Below, piece by piece: positions 11,301 to 26,300 of a stretch of DNA of 64,000 nucleotides. Location of the stretch: assembly GCA_028583605.1 (NCBI GenBank), contig CM053335.1, positions 14,830,053-14,894,052 of the forward strand, written 5' to 3'. The translations under genes were made by a program, and so were the position numbers. Positions within the stretch are counted from its first letter, which is position 1, and the number at the start of each line of letters is the position of its first letter. Below the pieces are notes generated by a model. That model had not been told where the DNA came from. It saw nothing but the letters and a program-made list of their open reading frames with translations, and ran no database searches. The stretch is from Dastarcus helophoroides (Eukaryota > Arthropoda > Insecta > Coleoptera > Bothrideridae).

Positions 11301-14300
11301 ATGTTATTAACAATGTTACCCACACATCTTCAAAATTAAAAAATCTTTGACGTTACCGAAGATGAGATATTCAATGTCAAACTTAACGATCTTTAACATG
11401 TAAGCGAAAGAATGTCTTTAATTTTTTACGGCCAAACCACTTTATACATTTTGATAAAAAATTAACACGTTATGTAATATGATATTGTGAATGAAATAGT
11501 AAAATATGAAGGTGTTCGGTGATACCGTTTCGGCGTAATCGCAATTTGAATTTGCGCATCTTACGGAATTTCGATGCTTCGTTAGGGAAACATCTTGAAG
11601 TAATTGCGCCATAGCAGCTCTACTACTCCTTCTAGATGTCTTTGGCTAAAGCTCTGTTGCGTAAATTTTGTCGTATAAAGAGTATAGTGTCGGCGCAGAA
11701 AATTTGGTGCAAAGCAAAGTGGATTTGGATTATTGTATCCACGCGGACAGTCTATGCTAAAAGTAGAGTAGTGGTGACAGTTTGGCGTTTTCGTCCCGCT
11801 GACAAATCGGAGATCTAACGTTATAAAAACTTTTTGTTACGATTACTGCCGGTGAACTATCTTAAAATGTTGATATTATTAGAAACAATATATGATTATT
11901 TGATATTATTAGAGATGATTGAACTCAAAAAAAAAACAATACATTATTATATAATATTACTAGAAACTAGCCCCTGCTCTTCTCCATGAGTGCGTTGTTC
12001 GTTGCTCTTTCATAATTACCTGCTACCAATAAGCGTAATTCGCTGCTGCGCATATAAAAGCGGCTAAGTCGTAAACAAATAAAATTAGAGAAAACAACGT
12101 AACTCAGTTTACATATGACTCCAGGCTTAGATTTTTGACCTTTGACTGACAAGCACAATTAAATAGACAGTTAATTATACGCCAAATGACTTAGCTTCTT
12201 TTAAACAACGAAAGTAACTTCAAAATTATATATAAAAACGACTTGAAGTCATTTTCAAGAAAATTTGACTTAACCACTTTTACGCGCGCAGCAGTGACTT
12301 AATTACGACCAAACATGGTCAAAATCGGGAGCATCAGGGGGCCTGTAGGCTACTCAAAGCGGTTGTCAACCCCGTTATTATTTAATAACAAACAGCACTG
12401 TTCAGTCGTCGTATTTGCACAAATTAAGCGAGTTACACAACAACAAGAAATTGTTTATTTGCATAAAACTGAGAAAGTGGTTTCCGCACAAGGTATTAAT
12501 TTTGCGGTGTTCTATACAACTTCCAGATCACAACCGTAAACGGTGCCAAAGTTTTGGATGAAAGAAAAGACATCGAAATACCACAAGGTGTGGCACACGC
12601 CGTAGATCGGGTAATGTTCCCGCTTCCTGTTGGGGACATGGTGCAGACGCTCCAGTCTGATAGGGAAAGAAGATTTACGAATTTCCTGAGGGCCATTTTC
12701 GCCTCCGGGTTAGCGGAAACTCTGCAGGGTATGTAGGTCTATTTGAAAGGATTATAAATAAAATAAATAAATAATTAAATGCACGATTAGCTGCGAAGGT
12801 GATTTTCGTATCACGTTATTAGACAATTGTGATCGCTTCGAGACTTTCCTATTAGGTAGTAATTGTTTATAATAATGAAGCGCCTATACATCAATTATTT
12901 TTAGAATACTAATCGTCAAACCTTAAAAGCTGATGAAATTGCATGAATTAGTCGTATTTTTGTTAATTTGGTTATTTTTACACTTAAGACTTTCTAATGC
13001 AGCGTGGCATCGTTTGATGTAGTATTAATGACAATAAGTTGCTTCGCCAGGACAATTTTCTTCGTTATTTATTTATTTATAACGTCAATTAATGTTCTGT
13101 TAGTTCTGTTAAAAATATTGACAATCAACAATCATATATTAGTTTCGTCAATTAATGTTCTGTTAGTGCTGTTGAAAAGTTGAAAATATTGACATCAACA
13201 ATTATAGATTAGTTTCGTCAATTAATGATCTGTTTGTTCTGTTGAAAAGTTGAAATTATTGACAACCAACAACCCCTAGATTCGTTTCGGTGGTCCTCGC
13301 CCTCATCAGTATGGTAGTATTGCTGTAAACATCTCCAATTTATACCAATTAGCCTTCTTTGTTAGCCCAAGTTAACAAAAGTATCCAGCAAAACCAAATC
13401 AATCAAAGTACATTGAATTCTTTCAGAGTTTTCAAAAAACTCGAAGTGCATTGGAGTATTTTACTTGACCCCAGAAGCAAACTATGTTAAGTCATAAAAC
13501 TCATTCTTGTCATAAACAATGTTAAAGTCACTTAAAATAGTTCAGATCTGGATTTCACATTTTTCAAAACCGCTTCCATTTGCTGTTTATCTTTATGCTG
13601 AAGATAACAAATTAAAGATGGTGTCCAACAACAGAATCCAAGCGCAGAAATATTTTCAAAACCTTAGTGGCAATCTGTGTTGAGTCCAATTCTTTCGAAA
13701 ATGTGAAATTTAAAATTTAAGTCGAAATTTCGAGAAAAAAGTCATAATTCAAGAATAAAGTCGACATTTCTAGAAAAATACACGAAATTACTAAAAAAAA
13801 GTCGAAATTTCTAAAAAAAGGTCGAAATTTCGATTAAAAAGTCGACATTTTTAGAAAAACCTCAAAATGTCTAAAAAAAAAGTCGACATTTTAAAAAAAA
13901 AAACCGAAATTTCGAGAAAAAAGTTGAAATTTCAAGATTAAAGAAGAACTTTTGACAAAAAGTTAAAATTCAAAAATAAAGTTGAAATTTGTAGAAAAAA
14001 TACGAAATTTCTAGAAAAAAATCAATATTCGAGAGAAAAAGTCGTAATTTCAAAATTAAAGTCAGAATTTCGAGAAAAAAGTCAAAATTTGAGAAAAAAG
14101 TCGTAATTTCTAGAAAAACCACAATTTTTTTTTAAAAAAAGGCGAAATTTCTCAAAAAAAAGCTGAAGTTTCGAGAAAAGAGTCGTAATTTCAAATTTAA
14201 AATCGAAATTTCGTGAAAAAAGTCAAAATTCGAGAAAAAAAGTCGTTATTTCTAAATAAAACTCAAATTTTCTAAAAGGAAAGTCGAAATTTCTAAAAAG

Positions 14301-17300
14301 GCCGATATTTCGAAAAAAAGTCGAAATATCAAGATTAAAGAAGAAATTTCGAGAAAAAGTCCAAACTCTCGAAATGTGTAGAAAAAAAAAACGAAATTTC
14401 TATAAAAAGTGGAAATTAAAACAAAAGTCGAAATTTCGAGAAAAAAGTTGTAATTTCTAGGAAAAAACTCGAAATGTCTAAAAAAAGTCGCACTTTCTAA
14501 AAAGAACCGAAATTTCTAGAAAAGAGTGAAAATTTCGAGATCAAAGAAGAAATTTCGAAAAAAAGTCAAAATTTCAAAATTAAAATCTAAATTTCAAGAA
14601 AACAGTCAAAATTCGGGAATAAAGTCGAAATTTTTAGAAACAAAAACGAAATTTCTAAAAAAAGTCGAATTTCTAGAAACAAGTCGAAATTTCAAAATTA
14701 AAATCTAAATTTCGAGAAGAAAGTCAAAATTCGAGAAAAAGTCATAATTTCAAAATTAAAGTCGAAATATTAAAGAAGAAATTTCGAGAAAAAGTCCGAA
14801 CTCTCGAAAAAACGAAAAAAACGAAATTTCTATAAAAGTAGAAATTTTTAGAAAAAAGTCGAAATTACGAGGAAAAAGTTGTAATTTTTAGAAAAAAACT
14901 CGAGACGTCTAAAAAAAAGTCGCAATTTCTAAAAAGAACCGAAATTTCTAGAAAAGAGTGGAAATTTCACGATTAAAGAAGACATTTCGAGAAAGAGTCA
15001 AAATTCGATAAAAAAAGTCGTAATTTCTAGGGAAAACCTCGAATGGTCTAAAAAAATCTGGAATTTCTAAAAAAGTCAAAATTTGAGAAAAGCGTCGTAA
15101 TTTTAAAATTAAAGTCGAAATTTTTAGTACAAAAGTCAAAATTCGAAAAAAAGAGTCGTAATTTCTAGGAAAGAACTCAAAATGTCTAAAAAAACTCGAC
15201 ATTTCTAAAATAAACCGAAATTTCGAGAAAAGGTTGAAATTTGAAGATTAAAGAAGAAATTTTGACAAAAAGTTAAAATTCGAAAATGAAGTCTAAATTT
15301 CTAGAAAAAATACGAAATTTCTAAAAAGAAAGTCAATATTCGAAAGAAAAAGTCGTAATTTCAAAATTAAAGTCGAAATTTCGAGAAAAAAGTCAAAATT
15401 CAAGAAAAAAGTCCTAATTTCTAGAAAAACCACAAATTTAAAAAAAAAGGCGAAATTTCTCAAAAAAGCTGAGAGTCGAAATCTCAAAATTAAAATAGAA
15501 ATTTCGAGAAAAAGTCGAAATTTCTAGAAACAGGTCAAAATTTCAAAATTAAAGTCGAAATTTCGAGAAAAAAGTCAAAATTCAAGAAAAAAGTCCTTAT
15601 TTCTAGAAAAACCACAAATTTAAAAAAAAGGCGAAATTTCTCAAAAAAGCTGAGAGTCGAAATCTCAAAATTAAAATAGAAATTTCGAGAAAAAGTCGAA
15701 ATTTCTAGAAACAGGTCAAAATTTCAAAGTTAAAGTCGAAATTTCGAAAAAAAGTTATAATTCGAGAAAAAAGTCGTATTTTCTAGGGAAAACTCCGAAA
15801 GGTCTAAAAAGAGCTGAAATTTCTAAAACAAAGTTAAAATTCGAGAAAAATGTCGTAATTTCAAAATTAAAGTCGAAATTTCGAGTACAAAAGTCAAAAT
15901 TCGCCAAAAAAGTCGTAATTTCTAGGAAAAAACCCAAAATGTCTAAAAAAATTCGACATTTCTAAAAAAAACCGAAATTTCGAGAAAAAAGTTTAAATTT
16001 CAAGATTAAAGAAGAAATTTTGACAAAAAGTTCCAATTCGAAAATAAAGTCGAAATTTCTAGAAAAAATACGAAATTTCTAAAAAAAAGTCAATATTCAA
16101 GAGAAAAAGTCGTAATTGCAAAATTAAAGTCAAAATTTCGAGAAAAAAGCTGAAATTCGAGAAAAAAGTCGTAATTTCTAAAAACAAATTGAAATTTCTG
16201 GAGAAAAAAACGAAATTCCTAAAAAAAAAGTAGAAATTTGTAGAAAAAACGCGAAAATTTCTGAAAAAAAAGTTGAAATTGCTAAAAAAATGCGAAATTT
16301 TCAGAAAAAAGTGGAAATTTCAAAATTAATGTTCGAAATTTCAAGAAAAAAGTCGTAATTTCTAGAAAAAAAATCCAAATTTTAAAATTAAAGTGGAAAT
16401 TTCGAGACAAAAAAAATTCTAGGAAAAAACTCGAAATGTCTAGAAAAAGTCGACATTTAAAAAAAACAAAATTTGGAGAAAAAATTCGAAATTTCAAAAT
16501 TATAAAAGAAATTTCGAAAAACAGTCAAAATTCGAGATTAAAGTTGAAATTTTTAGAAAAAAAAACGAAAATTCTAGAAAGAAGTCAAAATTCGAGAGAA
16601 AAGGTAATAATTTCAAAATTAAAGTATATATTTTGAAAAAAAAAGTCAAAATTCGAGAAAAAAGTAATTTCTAGAAAAAATTCGAAATTTCTAGAAAAAA
16701 AACGAACTTTCTAAGAAAGTCGAAATTTCTAGAAAAAATTTTTAAAATTAAAGTGGAATTTTCAAGATAAAAGTCGTAATTTTTAGGAAAAAACTCAAAA
16801 TATCTAGGGAAAGTCGACATCTCTAGAAATAAAAAACCAAAACTTCGAGAAATAGTCAAAATTCGAGAATAAAGTTGAAATTTATAGAAAAAAAACTAAA
16901 TTTTTATAAAAAAGGCAAAATTTGAGAGAAAAGGTCTAAATTTCAAAACTAAAGTTGAAATTTCGATAAAAAAAGTTAAAATTCGAGAAAAAAGTCGTAA
17001 TTTCTAGAAAATAAAATGAGATTTCTAAGAAAGTCGAAATTTCTAGAAAAAAAATCGAAATTTTAAAATTAAAGTGAAAATTTCGAGATAAAAGTCGTAA
17101 TTTCTAGGAAAAAACTCGGATTGTCTAAAACAAATCCGAAAATTTAAAAAAAAAGCCGAAATTTCGAGTAAAAAGTCGAAATTTCAAGATTAAAGAAGAA
17201 ATTTCGAGAAAAAATTGGAGAATTAAGTAGATATTTCTTAAAAAAAGTTGTAATTTCAAAATTAAAGTCGAAATTTCCAGAAAAAATTCTAGAATAAAAT

Positions 17301-20300
17301 TAAAATTTCTAGAAAAAATAAACGAAGTTTCTAAAAAAAGTCGAAATTTTTAGAAAAAAAAGTTGAGATTTCAAAATTAAAGTCTAAATTTTGAGAAAAA
17401 AGTCAAAATTCGAGAAAAAAGTCGAAATTTCTAGAAAAACTCGAAAAATCTGAAAAGAAAGTCGAAATTTCTATAAAAAAAAAAACAGAAATTTCGAGAA
17501 AACGTCAAAATTCGAGAATCAAGTCGAAATTTCTAGATATGTCTATCAAAACTAATAGACACATCATCTTTAACATATTTTGGAAAAAATTGGACTTAAC
17601 ATAGATTGTCTCCAAGTTTTGAAAAACTTCTGCATTTGGATCCCGTTGGACACTATTCGTTACTAGAAAAAATTCTAGAATAAAATTAAAATTTCTAGAA
17701 AAAATAAACGAAGTTTCTAAAAAAAGTCGAAATTTTTAGAAAAAAAGTTGAGATTTCAAAATTAAAGTCTAAATTTTGAGAAAAAAGTCAAAATTCGAGA
17801 AAAAAGTCGAAATTTCTAGAAAAACTCGAAAAATCTGAAAAGAAAGTCGAAATTTCTATAAAAAAAAAAACAGAAATTTCGAGAAAACGTCAAAATTCGA
17901 GAATCAAGTCGAAATTTCTAGATATGTCTATCAAAACTAATAGACACATCATCTTTAACATATTTTGGAAAAAATTGGACTTAACATAGATTGTCTCCAA
18001 GTTTTGAAAAACTTCTGCATTTGGATCCCGTTGGACACTATTCGTTACTAGAAACAATTGTCTAGGGCATCCCGTAATTGTCTGGGGCATCATGTCTTGT
18101 TTTCATCTTGATACGGATGACTTTATGATGTCAAAGACAAGATCAGTTATGATGTGTTTTGTTAAAGGTACCAAAACCTTCACCATGTTTGCCCCAACTG
18201 ACAGAGCTTTCGCTGCTCTTTCAACATCAGATCTCAACAGGATGGTGACCGATAAGACGCTTGCCAGAGAATTAGTTCTACGCCACGTGATTCCCGGCAC
18301 CTTGTATACAAATGGTATGAGGTACTACCAAGTTCGAGATAGTTTGCAGCAGGATCGACAAATCACAATTAGTAAACAATCTGGTAAGTTTTGAATCTTC
18401 ATAACAAATAAACTGTAATAACAATAAATACAACAATAAATATAAAAAATAGGCAGTCTGGAAACTGCCGTTAGAAGTCAAAACTCCTTAAATGTAAAAA
18501 TTGAAATACAAATCTTGTCCCCTGGAACCAAGAAAGATTAAAAACACAACAGAGGTTGCTCTAACGCGTTTCGATAGCCAAGTTATCATCTATCATCGAA
18601 TTGATCGATGATTATGAAAGGAAATTTGAAATTTTGAGAAGAAATTTTAGATTTAGACTCTAAGCCTAAAATTTCTTCTGAAAACTTTAAAGAAAGAACG
18701 CGACATCTATAAAAATAGAATAGAAACAAAAAGAAAACAATGCGAATTTTTCTTTAATTTAAAATCTTTTCTATGAAGGTTGCATAAAGGACATCAATTA
18801 AATTATTTTTTTTAGAAATTTTCACATAGAAGTCGAAATTTTCTTTTTGTCCTCGAAATTTCAATTTTTCTCTCGATATTATTTCGACTTTTTTTCTCGG
18901 AAAGTCGACTTTTTTAGAAATTCCGACTTTTTTCTAGATATTTCGACTTGTTTATAAATTTCGTTCTTTTATAGAAATTTTGACTTTTTCTCGAAACTTC
19001 TACTTTAATCTTGAAATTTCGACTTTTTTCTCAAAATTTCGGATTTTTTTTTGAGAAATTTCGACTTTTTTTTAGAAATTTAGTTTTTTCTAGAAATTAC
19101 GCCTTTTTTCACGAATTTTGACTTTTTTCTCGAAAATTCGACTTTAATTTTGAAATTTCGACTTTTGGCCTAAAAATTTCCACTTTTTATGAAACTTTTG
19201 TTTTTTTTCTAGAAATTTTGACCTAATTCTCGAATTTTGACTTTTTTCTCGAAATTTCGGATTTTTTTTTAGAAATTTCGACTTTCTTTTAGAAATTTCG
19301 AGTTTTTTCTAGAAATTACGACTTTTACTCGAATTTTGACTTTTTTCTCAAAATTCGACTTTTCTCGAAATTTTGCCCTTTTTTTAGAAATTTCGAATTT
19401 TTTAAAGAAATTTCGAGTTTTTCTAAAAATTACGATTTTTTCCCGAATTTCAACTTTTTTCTAGAAGTTTCGACTTTTTTTTTAGAAACTTCGATTTTTT
19501 TTTTAAATTTCGATTATATTTTCGAATTTTGACTTTTTCTCGAAATTTCTTTTTTAATTTTGAAATTTCGACTTTTTCTTAAAATTTCGTCTCTTTTCAG
19601 AAATGTCGACTTTTTTTAGAAAATTCGAATTTTTTCTAGAAATTCCGACTCCTTTCTCGAATTTTGAAATTACGAATTTTTTTCGAATTTTGACTTTTTT
19701 CTACAAATTTCGTTTTTTTTTTTCTAGAAATTTCGGCTTTAGTCTTCAATTTTGATTTTTTCTCGAAATTTCTTCTTTAATTTTGAAATTTCGACTTTTT
19801 TCTTGAAATTTCGGCTTTTTTTAGAAATGTCGAATTTTTTAGACGAGATTTTCGTAGAAATTACGACTTTTTTCTCGAAATTTCCACTTTAATTTTAAAA
19901 TTTTGACTTTTTTCTAGAAATTTCGAACTTTAATTTTGAAATTTCGACTTTTTTCTCAAAATTTGCCCTTTTTTTAGAACTTTAGAGTTTTTTTTAGAAA
20001 TTACGACCTTTTTCTTGAAATTTCGACTTTTTTTTATAGAAATGTTGACTTTTAGACATTTCGAGTGTTTTTTCTAGAAATTACGACTTTTGTCTCGAAA
20101 TTTTGACTTACATTTTGAAATTTCTACTTTTTTCTAGAAATTTCGACTTTTTCATAGAAATGTCGACTTTTTTTAGAAATTTCGAGTTTTTTCTAGAAAT
20201 TACGACTTTTTTCTCGAATTTTGACTTTTTTCTTGAAATTTCGAACTTTTATTGTGAAATTTCGAATTTTTTCTCAAAATTTCGCCTTTTTTTAGCAATT

Positions 20301-23300
20301 TTAACTTTTTTTTAGAAATTTTGAGTTGTTCTAGAAATTGCGACCTTTTTTTTTGAAATTTTGAATTTTAATTTTGTAATTTCGTCTTTTTTCTCAAAAT
20401 TTCGCCTTTTTTTAGCAATTTTAACTTTTTTTTTTAGAAATTTAGTTTTTTCTAGAAATTTCGACGTTTTTTTAGAAATTTCGTCTTTTTTTCTAAAAAT
20501 TTCAAATTTTTCTAGAAATTTCGACTTTATTCTCAAATTTTGACTTTTCGTCGAAATTTATTCTTTAATCTTGAAATTTCGACTTTTTTCTGAAATTTCG
20601 CTTTTTTTTTAGAAATGTCACTTTTTTTAGACTTTCGAGTTTTTTCTAGAAATTACAATTTTTTTTCGAAATTTCGAATTACATTTTGAAATTTCAACTT
20701 TTTTCTAGAAATTTCGACTTTTTCATGGAAATAGTCGACTTTTTTTTAGAAATTTCGAGTTTTTTCTAGAAATTACGACTTTTTTTCTCGAAATTTTAAC
20801 TTTTTTCTGAAATTTCGAACTTTATATTTGAAATTTCGACTTTTTTCTTAAAATTTCGCCTTTTTTTAGCAATTTTTTTTTTTAGAAATTTCGGTTTTTC
20901 TAGAAATGACTTACTAGTTTTTTCTGAATTTTGACTTTTCTCCGAATTTTGAATTTAATTGAAATTTTCTTTTTTTCTCAAAATTTCGCCTTTTTTAAGC
21001 AATTTTAACTTTTTTTTAAAAATTTCGAGTTTTTTCTAGAAATTTCGACGTTTTATTTTTTTAGAAATTTCGTCTTTTTTTCTAAAAATTTCAAATTTTT
21101 CTAGAAATTTCGACTTTATTCTCAAATTTTGACTTTTCGTCGAAATTTATTCTTTAATCTTGAAATTTCGACTTTTTTCTCGAAATTTCGGCTTTTTTTT
21201 AGAAATGTCATTTTTTTTAGACCTTTCGAGTTTTTTCTTAGAAATTACAATTTTCTTTTCGAAATTTCGAATTAAATTTTGAAATTTCAACTTTTTTCTA
21301 GAAATTTCGACTTTTTCTTGGAAATATCGACTTTTTTTTAGAAATTTCGAGTTTTTTCTAGAAATTAGGACTTTTTTTCTCAAATTTTAACTTTTTTCTC
21401 GAAATTTCGAACTTTAATTTTGAAATTTCGACTTTTTTCTTAAAATTTCGCCTTTTTTAGCAATTTTTTTTTAGAAATTTCGGCTTTTTCTAGAAATTAC
21501 TAGTTTTTTCTCGAATTTTGACTTTTCTCTCGAAATTTTGAATTTTAATTTTGAAATTTTGTGTTTTTTCTCAAAATTTCGCCTTTTTAAGCAATTTCGT
21601 CCTTTTTTCTAAAAATTTCGAATTTTTCTAGAAATTTCGATTTTATTCTCAAATTTTGACTTTTTGTCGAAATTTCGGCTTTTTTTTAGAAATGTCAACT
21701 TTTTTAGACATTTCGAGTTTTTTTCTAGAAATTACAACTTTCGAAATTTCGACTTAAATTTTGAAATTTTGACTTTTCGTTAGAAATTTCGACCTTTTTT
21801 AAAAATGTCGACTTTTTGTTTAGAAATTTGGAGATTTTTCTAAAAATTCCGACTTTACTTTCGACTTTTTCCTTAAAACTTTGCCTTTTTTTAGAAATTT
21901 CAACTTTCATTTTAGAAATTTCGAGTTTTTTCTAGAAATTACGACCTTATTCTCGAATTTTAACTTCCTTCCCGAAATTTCAATTTAAATTTTATTATTT
22001 CGAATTTTTTCTCGACATTTCGACTTTAATCTTGAAATTTCGACTTTTTTCTCCAATTTTGACTTTTTTTTTCGAAATTTTGACTTTAATCTCGAAACTT
22101 TAGTTTCCAAGTTTCGCCTTAATTTGAAAACTTTGATTTTTTTTCTCCAAAACTCTAGCTTAAAGTCGAAATTTCGATTTTATTCTCGAAATTCTGATAT
22201 TCTATGGTTCGGTTAAACAGATGACAGTTGCGCCCTACCAAATGTCTTTCCTAACAATATTGACAGTTGGCAGTAGGGTACATTCAGTCATTTTAAATTT
22301 TAATTACCAAATTTCAAATTTATTCTTGCACTTTCGATATTAGAGTCGAAATTTCGGATTTAATTTTGAAATTTTGAGAAAATAGTCGAAATTTCGAGTT
22401 TAAAGTCGAAATCTTGATATTAAAGTGATAAAATTTGGAAAAAGAAATCGAAATTACTAGTTTAAATTAGAAATTTCAGGATCAAAGTGGAAATTTTACC
22501 TTTTTCTAGAAATTTCGATTTAAGTCTCAAAATTTTAACTTTAGTCTCAAAGATTCGCCTTGATTTAAAATATTTCAAGGTTTTTTCTCGAAAACTCGAG
22601 CCTAACGTCGAAATTTCTATTTTATCTTCGAAATTTTCATATTCTGCGGTTAGGTTAAACAGGTGACAGTTGAGTTCCATCAAACCTCGTTCCCAACAAT
22701 ATTGACAGTTGGCAGTAGGGTACGTTCAGTCGTTTCAAATTTTAAATATCAAAATTTTGACTTTCTTCTCGCACTTTCGATATTAGAGTCGAAATTTTGA
22801 GAAAACAGTCGAAATTTCAAGTTTAAAATCGAAATTTTGAAATTAAAGTGCGAAATTTCGTTAAAAAAATCGAAATTGTTAGTTTAAATTAGAAATTTCG
22901 AGATCAAAGTCGAAATTTCGTGAAAAAAAGTCCAAATATCTACAAGAAGTCGAAATTTCTAAAAAGAGTCGAAATTTCTAAAAAAAAAAGTCGAAATTTC
23001 GAGAAAAAAGTAGAAATTTCGAGAATAAACTAGAAATTTCGAGAAAAAAGTAGAAATTTCGAGAAAAAAAGTAGAAATTTTGAGAAAAAAGTAGAAATTT
23101 CGAGAAAAGATGATTCAAAGTTGTAAAAAGATTTTAATGAAATTATGAAAGTTGGTAAAATAGGCAGACGACAAATAATAAACCATATATATTGTTGTGT
23201 TGTAAAAAAGTTAGAGAATATCTACCATAGAAATTACTATAATGTAATTCGATGAGTTAGGAATTTTTTTTATGGTATTGCTCAATTTTAACTTTTTCTA

Positions 23301-26300
23301 CAGCTGACATCCGTATCGAAATAAATTTTACCTGTCCAATATTACTCGTATTTTAATTATATTAATAGCTTTATAAATAACGCATCAATCATATGTAAAA
23401 TTAAATATTCATTTTGCGTAATACTTCAACTAAATAAATGCAAAAGTGAGACTTATTAATTCAAGAAGAATTATAGTTTAAACATAAAATATAACAGACC
23501 ATTTTATAAATCAAATTAAAGTAAATTTTCTTAAACCTGAAAAGGTTTTAATTATAAATTGGAAGAAGCAACTGGCGAAGAATATGCCACTCAACAGGAA
23601 TGGAATCAACGAAACTTCGCAAAGAAGATGCAGAGAATATCTAAATTGTTTCTTATCAAAAAAGCTTCATAATTAAAAAGAGTCGAAATTTTAAGTAGAA
23701 ATCGAAAGTTCGATTTTTAAGCAGCCATTTTCAAAAAGAACTTTAAAATTCGAGATAGATCGAAATCAAAATGTCGAGGAAGAAGTCGAAAATTTCGAAC
23801 TTAAAATAAAAACTTGAAGAAAGTTCGAAAAATTGCAAATTTTGGAACCAGTATTGTTAGTGAATATTAAATAACGTATTCGATATTAATTTAAAAAAAA
23901 TCGTATCAAAAAATTGTTAGGAAAGCCCAGGAGAGTGAAGTGGCGACACTTCCGCTGTCGAACTCTCCTAGTTACACTACTACCGACGACACTTCTGCTG
24001 TGGAACCCTGGTAGTTACACTCATGCGAAAATAAGCGAAAGACCAATAAATCCCATCCCGCTGACCTTCATTGTTTTAAAATTTTAGAAGTGACATTCAA
24101 CCAGAAGTTTTTAGATATATTTTGCCTTATTCTTGAAAATTAATAAACATATTTTACCTTATTGATAATCTAGTTGATAATGAGTCTAGATAAATTAATC
24201 TGCCATGTCGATCTCCACAATAAAGCTAATTACGGTGATGCTTTGGATAAAGAAAACATTGATACGATCTTGAAATCCGGTAGCTTATTGGCCCGAATAA
24301 CATAATGTCAGAGAAAGATACCTTGAAACCGAGCCGCTGTATTAGATAATTTCTAATGATACAACAATTAAAGAACAAGCTGTTCGGAATGCAGGAGAGA
24401 TTGAGTTAATACGCGGCATTGTCTGCGATAAGTAGGCTGGTGAGAAAAGATGCACTAACGCCAACGACACGATCGAAGGAAAGTGTATATGAGCCCCCTT
24501 TCACCAAGCCGTAAGACCATGTGAACCTTTCATTTTCGACCCAATATGGGTCCACATCGAATTCGGTCGAAGACGCTCAAACTCCAGGAGATGTTATCTC
24601 TAATCAGTAACGGTTTATGTGTACAGTTAATTGAAGCACAATAGATCCATCGTAAGATAAAGCTGCATAATAGGAAGATAATGCTGCATAATTCTTCCTA
24701 GTTTAACCTACTAGTATCCTTTTTAATATCCACAATGATAATTTTGGCCCCGATTTAAGTGCAATTTACCATGATAAAAGTTTCGATCGATCTAGTAAAC
24801 TGTTCGAATCCAATTTCAGTCGAATGGAATTCGCTTAATTTAAATTCCAAACAATAGAAATTAATTAAAATCTCTTGATATGATACACAATGCCACATTT
24901 ACATTTACAATTCATCTATATTCATAACTATTAAACTTTATTAACAATTAAAAAGCAACAAATATTAAAATTCATCTGTATGTCAAACTAGCTGCCTCCG
25001 CGCCCCAGTCTAATAACGCCATAATTCAAAATGATTGATTTTAATAGAATAATAGACGCACTCTTTATTCTAGTACCAGTTAGAATTGTAGGTGGCGCGC
25101 AATATTATATCAGCCATAAATATTGCAGTGTGGTTTCTCTTTTATATGTTCTGTGCATAGAGTAGCTGTTCTGTGTTATAACCTCAAATAAAATTGTTAG
25201 CACAGGCGAGTTTTTAGAAGCAAAAGGTTGAGTTTTACTCGATATAAATAATAAAAAAATAAAAGCAGCCTAAAAGATACCCCTGAAATACTCCACATTT
25301 GAGTAAAAGTGTCAATAAAATCGATAAATGTGCATTAGAGTAGAAATTTCTAATTTTATAGTGGCAACAACATAGATAATTCACAGAACATGTATAGACA
25401 TGGCGCTGTGATGTTTCCTAATGGTGTTCCGAGTTTGTTAATTTTATTTAACATTTCTGCTATCGAAGGTAGAGGTAAGGAGGACAGTCTCTTATGGACG
25501 TTGGGCTCGAAAAGTGGCGATCGAAAAGCTTTAAATATGGGTTAAATAAATCATCGAAATGGCGGCAGTGTAGCATCATGGTGCGCCATAAACTCGGATT
25601 TATTTGGCATTTGTAGCGTAGCTTTTGTACCGTAGCACGTATTTGTGTTGTTAACATTAATCCTTCAACGTTTAGTTCTGTCATACTCATATTTTTGCGC
25701 TTTATTTATTTTAAATGTATATCTTGTGCTACACTAGCGCCCCCTTAATTTACGGACATTTTTGAATACACAGAGACTGTCTTCCTTACCTCTATCCTCC
25801 ATAATTTCTACCACGAAGAATAGTGATCTGTGTTCTTGAAATCCTAACCTAAATTTGGTATTTTCGGTTGTGTTTAAAAGGGGCCATTCACGTTGAGACA
25901 GTCGCAAGGACCGTTTCATTGATTTTGGTCGTGTGCCACAAGTTCGATCCTGAATGCGTTGGTCGCATATCGGACCATACGACCAAAGACACGTTGGTGG
26001 TCCGTTGAATATTTCATCGAACTTTACGACACGATCGCAACAACTTAAAGATTGCAGCCCCGTCCGTGCGACCAAATATCAAACATGTGTGTTAATAGAA
26101 CTGTCGTCGCGACAGTTCGATCGACGGTCCCTAAGACAGTTCCAACGTGAATGGGTCCCTTAAGTTTTTGTTTTTACATTTTACGTCAGTGTCTAATGAA
26201 AATTATTAAACTGCTAATAATGGAGGTAAAAATTATGTGGAAAACATCTAGTCCGACTATTTCTGTCAAATAATTCCTGAAAAATAGGCAGCATATTAAT

